The notes under the pieces were generated by a model. The model worked only from the letters and a program-made list of their open reading frames with translations. It made no database searches and was not told where the DNA came from. Made by a program: the position numbers and the translations under genes. From Vibrionales bacterium SWAT-3 (GTDB lineage: Bacteria; Pseudomonadota; Gammaproteobacteria; Enterobacterales; Vibrionaceae), in assembly GCA_000169995.1 (NCBI GenBank), contig AAZW01000008.1:1-64000 (forward strand): a stretch of 64,000 nucleotides of DNA, read 5' to 3'. Below are positions 1 through 7,358 of the stretch, in pieces (position 1 is the first letter of the stretch; every line of letters begins with the position of its first letter).

Positions 1-40
1 AGTTGCTGAATTTAAAATGTTAAATAAAATTCGCTTGGAA

Positions 41-164
41 AGCATGATCATAAGTTACTCGAAACAATGATCATAAAACAGAAGAAAGCATGATCACCGC
101 GAGTCAGAACGATGATCATTAAGTCATTGTAAGCATGATCATTATTGATTCGAAAGCATGATCA
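41..164 (+). repeat. Array of six RctB iterons (11/12-mers)
   Basis: Six copies of a motif with consensus AGCATGATCA start at 41, 64, 87, 109, 132 and 155. Their spacing is 22-23 bp, about two helical turns, so all lie on the same DNA face. The copies at 64 (ACAATGATCA) and 109 (ACGATGATCA) are variants. Each contains GATC, the Dam methylation site, which in vibrios is needed for RctB binding. Phasing and number match the six-iteron minimal origin described for V. cholerae chromosome II. Confidence 0.92.
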
Positions 165-179
165 ACATGGTTATACAGC

Positions 180-188
180 TTATCCACA
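180..188 (+). promoter_or_regulatory. DnaA box
   Basis: TTATCCACA is a perfect match to the strict DnaA box. It lies 16 bp after the last of the six phased iterons, the position expected in a chromosome II origin, where DnaA assists RctB. Confidence 0.85.
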
Positions 189-264
189 GCCGATCTTTGT
201 CTACTTTGTTTCGAAGTACTTATTTGCTGGCAATGTGGATATTTTTGATTATCATTGTATCGGA

Positions 265-274
265 ACGATGATCA
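265..274 (+). repeat. Isolated RctB iteron
   Basis: ACGATGATCA, the same variant as the fourth copy of the main array, lies about 100 bp beyond it and out of its phasing. It is followed by a T- and C-rich stretch at about 285-310. Single iterons outside the array contribute to copy-number control in related origins. Confidence 0.7.
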
Positions 275-385
275 AGTAAGTCGGTATTTTTATCGTTCCT
301 ACCCCCCTTTCGTACAAAATTCACTCAATATTGATTACTCATTACTGATTTGGAGCTTCGGAAAGAGACCCCGCTAAATATAGGA

Positions 386-395
386 AGCATGATCA
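386..395 (+). repeat. Isolated RctB iteron
   Basis: A perfect consensus copy, AGCATGATCA, in the control region, followed by TG. It is too far from the array to share its phasing, so a regulatory role is more likely than one in strand opening. Confidence 0.7.
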
Positions 396-537
396 TGAAA
401 TTGTCATGTTTACGTATTCTCAGCTCGTGTCGATTGAATTTCCAAGTGTTTAAGCCTTATGAGCCTTGAATCCCCATTCCAAAAGCATTCGTCCGTAAGT
501 TAGCCCTGAAAATATATGCTTCCGGAACGATATCTAC

Positions 538-565
538 TTGATCATTTTTCCGGAGGTTGATCATT
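538..565 (+). promoter_or_regulatory. 39-mer-like RctB inhibitory site
   Basis: TTGATCATTTTTCCGGAGG is followed by TTGATCATT, giving two GATC cores 19 bp apart around a TTCCGGAGG centre. This is unlike the iterons and resembles the longer 39-mer class of RctB sites, which inhibit initiation. A very similar sequence occurs at 26063-26090. A weaker relative, GATCATTCTTCCGTCG, lies at 665-680. Confidence 0.65.
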
Positions 566-609
566 TGGAGCGCGCATTTTAGTGGATCAATATTGGGGAC
601 CATAAGCCT

Positions 610-620
610 TGATCATGCTT
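610..620 (-). repeat. Inverted RctB iteron
   Basis: TGATCATGCTT is the exact reverse complement of the iteron AAGCATGATCA, so this copy points opposite to the origin array. It lies between the two 39-mer-like sequences at 538-565 and 665-680. Confidence 0.65.
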
Positions 621-664
621 CATAATATGCAGTTATCAATCCAAGCATATGTGATGAAACCCAT

Positions 665-680
665 GATCATTCTTCCGTCG
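665..680 (+). promoter_or_regulatory. Partial 39-mer-like site
   Basis: GATCATTCTTCCGTCG matches the left part of the 538-565 site at most positions but lacks the second GATC core. It may be a diverged or truncated (29-mer type) RctB site. Confidence 0.4.
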
Positions 681-881
681 TTGTCGACGACACGATTGTT
701 CGTTTGGTCAACTGACGACTAAATTGTAGGTCTGCGAGTTAATTATCTAGCATCAATCAACTCTGTTATTGAACGTGTATGTTCATCACCTGTTTCATAA
801 TCAATATTCGAATACAAATCACATCTACCGTAATCTATGGTTGTATTTCAATCGTTCCGAAGGTTTTTCTTCATATTCGTA

Positions 882-894
882 TTTACATTGTAAA
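882..894. promoter_or_regulatory. parS2 centromere site
   Basis: TTTACATTGTAAA is a perfect match to the parS2 consensus TTTACANTGTAAA recognised by ParB2. It lies 220 bp upstream of parA2, inside the control region. In V. cholerae a parS2 at this place lets ParB2 interfere with RctB binding to nearby sites, linking segregation to replication. The same role here is inferred from position. Confidence 0.88.
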
Positions 895-1114
895 TAAGTG
901 ATACTGTAACATTTTAAATCTAAGGTGAAATTAGGCTCGTTATACACTAAGAAAATGGTCAAATTTGTATTCGTTTTAGATACTATTTCATCAAACTGTA
1001 AAAATTCAGTCTATTTTATGTGATTTCACTCATAAATGTATGTTCATGTTTTTGTTGTTTTTATTGGTGATCGCTGTACAATTTGTACTTAGTTAATCAT
1101 TACGGAAACTGGCA

Positions 1115-2332
1115 ATGAAAAGAGAACAAACGATTGATAAGCTCTATCAGCTAGCCGAACAAACTCAACAAGTTCAGGCTGACCGAATTGAGATTATTTT
1201 GGAAGAGCGAAGTGATGAGCATTTTCCGCCTATGTCTAAGGCTATGATGGAGACTCGTTCTGGTTTAACTCGTCGTAAATTGGATGAAGCTATCACTAAG
1301 CTTGAGGCGGAAGGGCATCAGTTTACGAAGAATAATGCCAACCATTACTCGATTTCATTGACCGAAGCTCACATGCTAATGGACGCGGCTGAAGTGCCAA
1401 AGTTCCACCAACGTAAACAGCATGCGGGCAATAAGCCATGGATTATCAACGTACAGAACCAAAAGGGTGGTACGGGTAAATCAATGACAGCGGTTCATTT
1501 AGCGGCATGTTTATCTTTGAATCTTGATAAGCGTTACCGCATCTGTCTGATTGACTTAGATCCACAAGGCTCTCTGCGCTTATTCCTAAACCCACAAATT
1601 AGTGGTGCTGAGCACGATAGCATTTATTCTGCTGTTGATATCATGCTGGACAACGTGCCAGAAGGCCAAGAAGTTGACCAAGAATTTCTGCGAAAAAATG
1701 TATTGTTGCCAACACAATATCCAAACCTAAAGACGATTTCTGCGTTCCCAGAAGATGCAATGTTTAATGCTGAAGCGTGGCAAAGCCTTTCTCAAGATCA
1801 GTCTTTAGACATTGTTCGTCTTTTAAAAGAGAAGCTTATCGATAAAATCGCGGACGATTTTGATGTGATTATGATTGATACTGGCCCGCACGTAGATCCG
1901 CTTGTATGGAACGCAATGTATGCGTCTAACGCACTGTTGATTCCATGTGCGGCAAAGCGTTTGGACTGGGCTTCAACGGTTAACTTCTTCCAACACTTAC
2001 CAACCGTCTACGAAATGTTCCCGGACGATTGGAAAGGGCTTGAGTTTGTTCGTCTGATGCCAACCATGTTTGAAGACGACAACAAGAAACAGGTATCAGT
2101 ACTGACTGAAATGAACTACCTGTTGAATGACCAAGTCATGATGGCAACCATTCCAAGAAGCCGCGCATTCGAGACTTGCGCAGATACTTACAGCACGGTT
2201 TTCGACCTTACTGTGAGTGATTTTGAAGGTGGTAAGAAGACTCTGGCTGTCGCTCAAGACGCGGTACAAAAAAGTGCTCTAGAATTAGAGCGAGTATTAC
2301 ATAGCAACTGGCCTTCACTTAATCAGGGATAA
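1115..2332 (+). CDS. parA2: ParA2 partition ATPase of chromosome II
   Basis: A Walker-type ATPase that segregates chromosome II by binding DNA non-specifically and moving ParB2-parS2 complexes. The 405-residue protein has an N-terminal winged-helix-like region (about 35-80), as in plasmid P1-type ParA, then a deviant Walker A motif KGGTGKS at 117-123 with its signature lysine, a Walker A' segment (LIDLDPQGS) and a Walker B segment (DVIMIDTGP). The start at 1115 gives the conserved N terminus, with a weak upstream ribosome site. It is followed by parB2 after a 5-bp gap, so the two are an operon. The N-terminal domain suggests autorepression at the promoter upstream. The large ParA2 type distinguishes it from the smaller chromosome I ParA. 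Confidence 0.96.
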   Translation: MKREQTIDKLYQLAEQTQQVQADRIEIILEERSDEHFPPMSKAMMETRSGLTRRKLDEAITKLEAEGHQFTKNNANHYSISLTEAHMLMDAAEVPKFHQRKQHAGNKPWIINVQNQKGGTGKSMTAVHLAACLSLNLDKRYRICLIDLDPQGSLRLFLNPQISGAEHDSIYSAVDIMLDNVPEGQEVDQEFLRKNVLLPTQYPNLKTISAFPEDAMFNAEAWQSLSQDQSLDIVRLLKEKLIDKIADDFDVIMIDTGPHVDPLVWNAMYASNALLIPCAAKRLDWASTVNFFQHLPTVYEMFPDDWKGLEFVRLMPTMFEDDNKKQVSVLTEMNYLLNDQVMMATIPRSRAFETCADTYSTVFDLTVSDFEGGKKTLAVAQDAVQKSALELERVLHSNWPSLNQG

Positions 2333-2337
2333 CAAGA

Positions 2338-3312
2338 ATGGCAATTAAAACATCTGACTTAAATGCAAAGCTATTTGGTAAGGCGAACAAACGTCGTGTT
2401 GCTACGCCTCAAGAAGCGCAAACGGCTGCTAAAGAACAGGCTCAAGTGATCGAGCTCTCTGTTGCTGGCGAAGATTTAGTTTCATTTGAATTGGTTCGAA
2501 TTCCTGCTTCTGAAGTAGCAACTCGCACCGTTGTTTTTGAAGAGAATGCTCGTGAGCAATCTTTCCTAAACGAACATGCTCTTTCTGATGTTCTGACAAC
2601 ATTGAAAGAACGCGGCCAGCAATACCCAGCAGTTGGTCGTAAAAACAAAGACGGTAAGATTGAAGTTCTTGATGGTAGCCGTCGTCGTATGTCATGTATT
2701 TTGGCTGACAAAGAGTTCCTAATCTATGTTGCTGAAAACATTAACGGAGAACACGCTAAGTTTTTATCTGATGTAGCCAACGCTCATAAGCCGCTTTCTT
2801 TGTACGAGAAGGGTAAAGAGATGCAAGCCAAGCTTGATAAGGGCGAAGCTGAAGACCAAAAAGCGTTAGCAAAAATGTTCCAGTGCAGCGAAGCGCTAGT
2901 GAGTGGTGCTTTGAAAGCAGCTGCTTTACCACTTGAACTACTTCAAGCTTACCCAAATGTGAGCGACCTTGGTCGTCCAACGATTGTTAAACTGCATAAA
3001 CAATTCAGTGGCCTGACTGAAGACCAGCAGCAAACATTACTCACTAAGTGTGATGCTTCTGAAGGCTTTGTGTGGCAGCGCAGTGAAGCACAAGGCGTAA
3101 CTCGTCTAACTAAAGACGTAACGGAAACGCTAGAAGGTTGGATTCTTGAACTGGCTCCTGCGCCAGCGAAAAAGGCGTCACCAAAAGTTGAGCTTATCAA
3201 AGGTCGTGCTTCATACAGCCGTAAGGGTTCAAACCTAGCGTTAAACCTGAAGAAAGTTGATGACGCAACGATGCAAGAAATCCTAGCGTTCGTGCAATCG
3301 AAACTCGACTAA
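2338..3312 (+). CDS. parB2: ParB2 centromere-binding protein of chromosome II
   Basis: A CTPase and DNA clamp that binds parS2 and spreads along neighbouring DNA. The 324 residues contain the ParB N-terminal domain with the nucleotide-binding motif GSRRR at 113-117, a helix-turn-helix at about 172-196 (DQKALAKMFQ to GALKAAAL) and a C-terminal dimerisation part. It starts 5 bp after parA2. Its cognate sites are present nearby at 882, 6948, 6986, 7012, 32748 and 33421. The terminator just downstream has been split by an IS3-family element. Confidence 0.96.
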   Translation: MAIKTSDLNAKLFGKANKRRVATPQEAQTAAKEQAQVIELSVAGEDLVSFELVRIPASEVATRTVVFEENAREQSFLNEHALSDVLTTLKERGQQYPAVGRKNKDGKIEVLDGSRRRMSCILADKEFLIYVAENINGEHAKFLSDVANAHKPLSLYEKGKEMQAKLDKGEAEDQKALAKMFQCSEALVSGALKAAALPLELLQAYPNVSDLGRPTIVKLHKQFSGLTEDQQQTLLTKCDASEGFVWQRSEAQGVTRLTKDVTETLEGWILELAPAPAKKASPKVELIKGRASYSRKGSNLALNLKKVDDATMQEILAFVQSKLD

Positions 3313-3379
3313 GTAAATTTCCTTCCAAACTTCTCTAAAGCCGCTTTATGAAGTGACCCCGTAAAGTTGGACATTTCTG

Positions 3380-4231
3380 TTAAGCGGCTTTCAAGGCCTG
3401 AGTTCGATATTCTATCGGAGTCAGGCCTTTTAGTTTCACTTTTATACGTTTGGTATTGTAGTACTCGATATACTCTTTGATTTGCGCTATCAGAGCATCT
3501 TCAAAGCTTTGGTTGTGATACATCTCTGTTTTGAGTAAAGCAAAAAAATTTTCAGCAACAGCATTATCCAAGCAGTTACCTTTTCTCGACATGCTTTGCG
3601 TTAACCCACTCTCCGCTACCTTTTTCTGATACTGTCGATGACGATATTGCCAACCTTGGTCGCTATGTATAATTGGCTTTGAGTTGGGTTTAAGCGTTGA
3701 TATAGCCTCCGTTAGCATATCCGTGACAAGCGGCAAGCAGGCATTCTTGGCCACTCTATAAGCAACCACCTCCTGAGTAAACAAGTCGACAACGGGAGAT
3801 AAGTATACTTTCTGCTCTTTGACTTTAAACTCCGTGACATCAGTTACCCATTTTTCATCGGGTTGAGTCGCACTAAAATCTCTTTCAAGCACGTTGGGAG
3901 CAGCTGTTCCAGACTCTCCTCGTTATGAACGATACTTTTTAATCCTGACCGTCGATTTAAGGTTGAGCTGAGCCATAAGCCTTTGAACCGTTTTGTGATT
4001 AAGCACGAACCCCCGATTTTTTAGTTCCAAGTGAATACGGCGGTAGCCGTATCGTCCCTTATGTTCATGATAAATTGACTTTATCAACCGCAGCTCACGT
4101 TCGTAGCTATTTGGGCGCTTGCTCGTTTGAACTTGATAATAAAAGACACTTTTTGCCAGCTGTAGAGTGTGCAGTAAGTGCTTTAACGGGTACTTGCCTT
4201 TAAGAGTTAGAGCTATGACCGCTTTTTCTTT
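3380..4231 (-). pseudogene. IS3-family transposase OrfB, interrupted by a stop
   Basis: This is the DDE integrase half of the transposase. The frame reads from the orfA overlap through the conserved NHKTVQRLMAQLNLKSTVR stretch to KKYRS, then meets TAA at 3923-3925, and continues without a gap as RGESGTAAPN and the catalytic core (PDEKWVTDVTEF, HSDQGWQYRH, NCLDNAVAENFF). Related proteins have a tyrosine at the stop, so one substitution (TAT or TAC to TAA) explains it. The downstream 170 residues could still start at a GTG (3892) but would lack the N-terminal part. Confidence 0.88.
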
Positions 4232-4722
4232 GTTCGACGGTTTTTTTCCTGCTCCAACTCTTCCAACTTTTTTAGAACGGCATTCTCGGTTCGCAAGTAG
4301 AGCAACTCCTCTTTTAGCTCCTCAAGCGTCATTTCATCATCAGGCTTAGTGGTACGTTGAGGGTGCTGTTTCATTGGAGGTCTTCCTTTCTGGCGCATTT
4401 TGAGCCCTTTGATACCGAGCTCATTAAATCTTTTGAGCCAGACAGAGAGTATCCCAGGGGATGAGAGGTTTAATATTGCGCTAGTGTGCGTGAGAGACCA
4501 ATCATTCGTCCACATTAAATTCAATGCTTTTCGTTTTTCCTGAGCAGTAGCAGCATGCTTAGTTGGTAAAAATGAGTTAGCACCATGGATGGCAAAGACT
4601 TGAGCCCAATACCGTATCTGTCTTGAAGAAATTGAATATTGTTTTGCTAAGTAGAGAGATGATGTGCCATCTAAGTATTGCTTGGCAATGATACATTTTA
4701 GCTCTCGGTTATATTTGGACAT
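4213..4722 (-). CDS. IS3-family transposase OrfA
   Basis: A 169-residue DNA-binding protein of the IS3/IS150 OrfA type. It has an N-terminal helix-turn-helix (AKQYSISSRQIRYWAQ), a second helix-turn-helix region (TSAILNLSSPGILSVWLKRF) and a C-terminal leucine-rich coiled coil (LEELKEELLYLRTENAVLKK) used for multimerisation. The start chosen is MSKYNREL at 4722; a longer open frame continues upstream but leaves the element and runs antisense to tmcA. The A-rich end (about 4223-4248 on the plus strand) is the likely -1 frameshift region leading into orfB. Confidence 0.9.
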   Translation of the reverse strand: MSKYNRELKCIIAKQYLDGTSSLYLAKQYSISSRQIRYWAQVFAIHGANSFLPTKHAATAQEKRKALNLMWTNDWSLTHTSAILNLSSPGILSVWLKRFNELGIKGLKMRQKGRPPMKQHPQRTTKPDDEMTLEELKEELLYLRTENAVLKKLEELEQEKNRRTKKKRS

Positions 4723-4827
4723 AAAAAGACCCCCAATAATTGGTGTCCAACTATTGGGGGTCAGTTCATTATGCGGCTTTTTATTTGGCTGTGATAAACT
4801 GTGTGTAGATGAATCTGGACACGAATT

Positions 4828-6963
4828 ATGACAAGCCCAACCAACACGTTTCTGCATACACTTTCCAATATCGCCCAACATAATGATCACCGTTGCGGCG
4901 TGGTGTTTAATGGCGATGCGACATGGCAAAACTCTGCTATCTCTAGTTACCTCAAAGAGAACAACACACAAACCGTTTTCCAAATCGGTGGCACTCCGTT
5001 TGATGGGGTAATGCATGCACCAGTAAAGAAAGGTCAGCAACTTCTTGGTCGTGAATGCCAAGTGCTTGTTTGTGATTTTAGAGAGCAGTTTGATGCAAAC
5101 GGTTTTAGCGCTGCGCTTGGTGCGTTAGTAGGAGGTGGATTATTGTTGGTGCTGCCACCAAACATAAAAGATCCTGAACACACCGAAGATTCGGCGTTTG
5201 GTGAATGTTGGCTCAAGACTCATTTTGATAAACTCATCTCAGTTTCCCAAAGCGATGAAGCGTCGGGGTTGAAGTGCAGTTTTGATTCGCTTCCGCAAAA
5301 ACGCATTGAAGCAACCCGTCTAAATCGATTTGAGCAGCAGAATATTGCTGTTGAGTTGGTCAAGAAAGTGGTCTCTGGTCATCGAAAGCGTCCTTTGATT
5401 TTGACGGCTGACAGAGGCCGTGGTAAAAGCTCGACGTTAGGTATTGCAGCAGCGCTGCTTTTGGCTGAACGTCCTGGATTCAACATTGTTGTGACAGCTC
5501 CATCTGTTAAGGCCATTGAGCCTGTTTTTTCGCATGCGAAGCAACGGCTCGATAGCTGTGAAGTCGTTAACGCCACTCATATTTGTCATCAAGGTGGAAG
5601 CCTTAGATTTGTTGCGCCAGACGAACTACTAAAATCCAAGCCCGAGTGTGATTTATTATTGGTTGATGAAGCAGCGGCGATTCCCATTCCAATGTTGAAG
5701 TCTATGGTTGATAGTTATCATCGCATGGCTTTTTCAACCACGGTTCATGGCTATGAAGGGAGCGGTCGAGGTTTCGGAATCAAATTCGAAGCATGGCTTT
5801 CCAAGCATCGCCCAGGCTGGAAAGGATACAGACTTGAACAGCCTATCCGTTGGAATAATAACGACCCGCTTGAAGCTTGGTTGTTTGATTGTTTCTTACT
5901 TGGTGCAGCCTCATCAAATGATATGGCAGAGCGCAAGGTTGAAGTGCTTTCTAATGAGAGACCCAACTCACTAAGTTTGGTCGAGTTATCCAAGCAAGAT
6001 TGTTTAGCTAACCCAAGTAAGCTTCATCAATGTTTCTCTCTGCTGGTTGATGCTCATTATCAAACATCTCCAAATGACCTGATGCAGTTCCTAAGCAACC
6101 CTGCGATTCAATTGTACGCCGTGTGGCAGCAAGAAGAGTGTTTGGGTTGTATGTTGGTCACGCAAGAGGGTGGGTTAGACAGTGAATTGATTTCCCAGAT
6201 TCAAATTGGAAAACGCAGACCACAAGGTCATCTGGCTCCTGTGTTGTTAGCTAATCAACTTGGAGCCACACAAGCAGCAACGAGTCACTGTATCAGAGTG
6301 ATGCGTATTGCTGTATCAACACGTCATCAAGGTTTTGGTATTGGCAGTTGGATGTTGGATAAGTTATCGCAACACATCGAACAAGCCGACTACTTAGCGA
6401 CGAGTTTCGGCGCGACAAGCGATTTGATTGCGTTCTGGCGTAACAACGATTTCGCACCAGTACATATCGGCCACCAGCGTGATCAGGCAAGTGGCTGTCA
6501 CTCTGTGCTAATGGTTAAACCTCTTAAAGCAAATTCAGAAAGTTGGATCAGCCAGCTTCTGAACCATTTTGAGCGTAGTTTTTGTTTTGTTGTTTCGGGC
6601 TCTCTGGCATCTCTTGAAGTCGATATGGTGCGAGCATTATTGCCAACTTCTTGTGAATCAATCTGCGAACTCGAAGTCCAACTTATCAAGAACTATGTTG
6701 AAGGAGGGAATAGTTACGACAGCATTGGCTACAGTGTGTTGAAGTTGGTGCTTATTAGTAATACACGTCAAGCTCAGAAAACAGTTCTCGATTCTACGAA
6801 TGTCGTTCACTCTTCCGTTTCTGATTTGTTGCTTGCCAAGGTTGTTCAACAGAAAGGGTGGGGGAGCTGTGTTGAACAATTTAACTTTGTTGGGCGTAAG
6901 CAAGCCGAGTCTCAATTCCGAAAAGATGTAGAAGCCTTACTCGCTAATTTACAGTGTAAATAG
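4828..6963 (+). CDS. tmcA: tRNA(Met) cytidine acetyltransferase TmcA
   Basis: Acetylates the wobble cytidine (C34) of elongator tRNA-Met using acetyl-CoA and ATP or GTP, which prevents misreading of AUA. The 711 residues contain an N-terminal DUF1726-like region, a helicase-like ATPase with Walker A ADRGRGKSS at about 194-202 and Walker B VDEAAAIP at 279-286, and a GNAT domain with the acetyl-CoA loop RIAVSTRHQGFGIG near residue 495, followed by a tRNA-binding tail. Length is slightly above the E. coli enzyme. The upstream IS element ends 60 bp before the start, so the promoter must lie in that short gap, inside the IS, or come from parAB2 read-through. Its stop codon lies within a parS2 site. 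Confidence 0.93.
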   Translation: MTSPTNTFLHTLSNIAQHNDHRCGVVFNGDATWQNSAISSYLKENNTQTVFQIGGTPFDGVMHAPVKKGQQLLGRECQVLVCDFREQFDANGFSAALGALVGGGLLLVLPPNIKDPEHTEDSAFGECWLKTHFDKLISVSQSDEASGLKCSFDSLPQKRIEATRLNRFEQQNIAVELVKKVVSGHRKRPLILTADRGRGKSSTLGIAAALLLAERPGFNIVVTAPSVKAIEPVFSHAKQRLDSCEVVNATHICHQGGSLRFVAPDELLKSKPECDLLLVDEAAAIPIPMLKSMVDSYHRMAFSTTVHGYEGSGRGFGIKFEAWLSKHRPGWKGYRLEQPIRWNNNDPLEAWLFDCFLLGAASSNDMAERKVEVLSNERPNSLSLVELSKQDCLANPSKLHQCFSLLVDAHYQTSPNDLMQFLSNPAIQLYAVWQQEECLGCMLVTQEGGLDSELISQIQIGKRRPQGHLAPVLLANQLGATQAATSHCIRVMRIAVSTRHQGFGIGSWMLDKLSQHIEQADYLATSFGATSDLIAFWRNNDFAPVHIGHQRDQASGCHSVLMVKPLKANSESWISQLLNHFERSFCFVVSGSLASLEVDMVRALLPTSCESICELEVQLIKNYVEGGNSYDSIGYSVLKLVLISNTRQAQKTVLDSTNVVHSSVSDLLLAKVVQQKGWGSCVEQFNFVGRKQAESQFRKDVEALLANLQCK

Positions 6964-7024
6964 CGACAGCAGATTTCAAGCGAGATTTACAGTGTAAATT
7001 AGAAGGTTGAATTTACACTGTAAA
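6948..7024. promoter_or_regulatory. Cluster of three parS2 sites
   Basis: Three perfect parS2 palindromes occur at 6948-6960 (TTTACAGTGTAAA), 6986-6998 (same) and 7012-7024 (TTTACACTGTAAA). The first overlaps the last codons and stop of tmcA. It is the densest ParB2 loading cluster in the window, 4-5 kb from the partition genes and about 7 kb from the origin array, as expected for a centromere close to the origin. Confidence 0.93.
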
Positions 7025-7027
7025 CTG

Positions 7028-7084
7028 CTTCTTACCTTCTTACCTTCTTACCTTCTTACCTTCTAGCCACAAAGCCACAAAGCC
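7028..7084 (+). repeat. Two tandem octamer repeats
   Basis: CTTCTTAC is repeated 4.6 times at 7028-7064, followed at once by 2.5 copies of AGCCACAA at 7065-7084. Both have period 8. The tract starts 3 bp after the last parS2 site. Short tandem repeats of this kind vary in copy number between strains by slippage; a binding function is not evident. Confidence 0.8.
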
Positions 7085-7358
7085 CATTTCCGATTTCATT
7101 GTCTCCGTTTCTTGTCGAGCTAAGGTAAGTCGCCACGTTAGCGAAGTGTAAAACTCCAAATTACAACCTTCAGAGAATAACGCTTTGTATCGGTAAAGGT
7201 GAGGCAAATCATAAAATGGGTAAGTCTTAATTATGAGTCATCTTTGCAATAACGAAAGTAAGTGATGTGACGCTGATTATTATAATGTGACGATTCTAAG
7301 CTCAGATTGATTTATATAGACTGAATAACAACTGAGTCATTAGGGATACTCAATTCGA
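7085..7358 (+). other. Intergenic region upstream of the DUF342 gene
   Basis: No gene, tRNA or clear hairpin is seen. The last 100 bases are AT-rich and contain plausible -10 sequences (for example TATAAT near 7279) that could serve the DUF342 gene at 7359. Confidence 0.4.

Larger units (their letters stand above)
1..1114. other. Chromosome II origin (oriCII) and control region
   Basis: No protein gene is visible in these 1.1 kb. The stretch holds an array of six iterons spaced 22-23 bp apart, a consensus DnaA box, further single iterons, 39-mer-like sites and one parS2 palindrome, and it leads directly into parA2. This is the known layout of the vibrio chromosome II origin: the iteron array with its DnaA box is the replicator bound by the initiator RctB, and the part nearer parA2 is the inhibitory control region. 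The rctB gene normally lies on the far side of the iterons and would be before base 1. The assignment rests on motif pattern and on the parAB2 neighbours; I could not test where replication starts. Confidence 0.9.
3349..4768 (-). mobile_element. IS3-family insertion sequence, 1420 bp
   Basis: The terminal inverted repeats begin TGAAGTGACCCC (left) and TGAACTGACCCC (right, read inward) and continue into GTTGGACA-type sequence. A 3-bp direct repeat TTA flanks the element at 3346-3348 and 4769-4771. It carries orfA and orfB on the minus strand in the overlapping -1 arrangement of IS3/IS150-type elements. The single intact duplication shows simple transposition into this site. Because orfB has a stop codon, this copy probably cannot move unless helped by another copy. 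Confidence 0.93.
3337..4780 (+). terminator. parAB2 terminator split by an insertion sequence
   Basis: AAAGCCGC at 3337-3344 is the left arm and GCGGCTTT at 4773-4780, followed by a T-rich tract, is the right arm of what was one rho-independent terminator. Removing the element and one TTA duplication restores an 8-bp stem with a TTTAT loop. In its present state the arms are 1.4 kb apart, so the hairpin cannot form normally. Confidence 0.85.

Noticed and set aside
41..164. Regular short repeats that could be taken for a CRISPR array
   Set aside because: The repeats are only 10-12 bp, the period is 22-23 bp, and they are next to a DnaA box and parA2. They are origin iterons.
4723..5061. N-terminal extension of the IS3 OrfA frame
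   Set aside because: It leaves the element and runs antisense through tmcA; the MSKYNREL start inside the IS is the family start.
7028..7084. Octamer repeats as a CRISPR or transposon end
   Set aside because: No spacers, no inverted repeats and no associated genes; simple tandem repeats.
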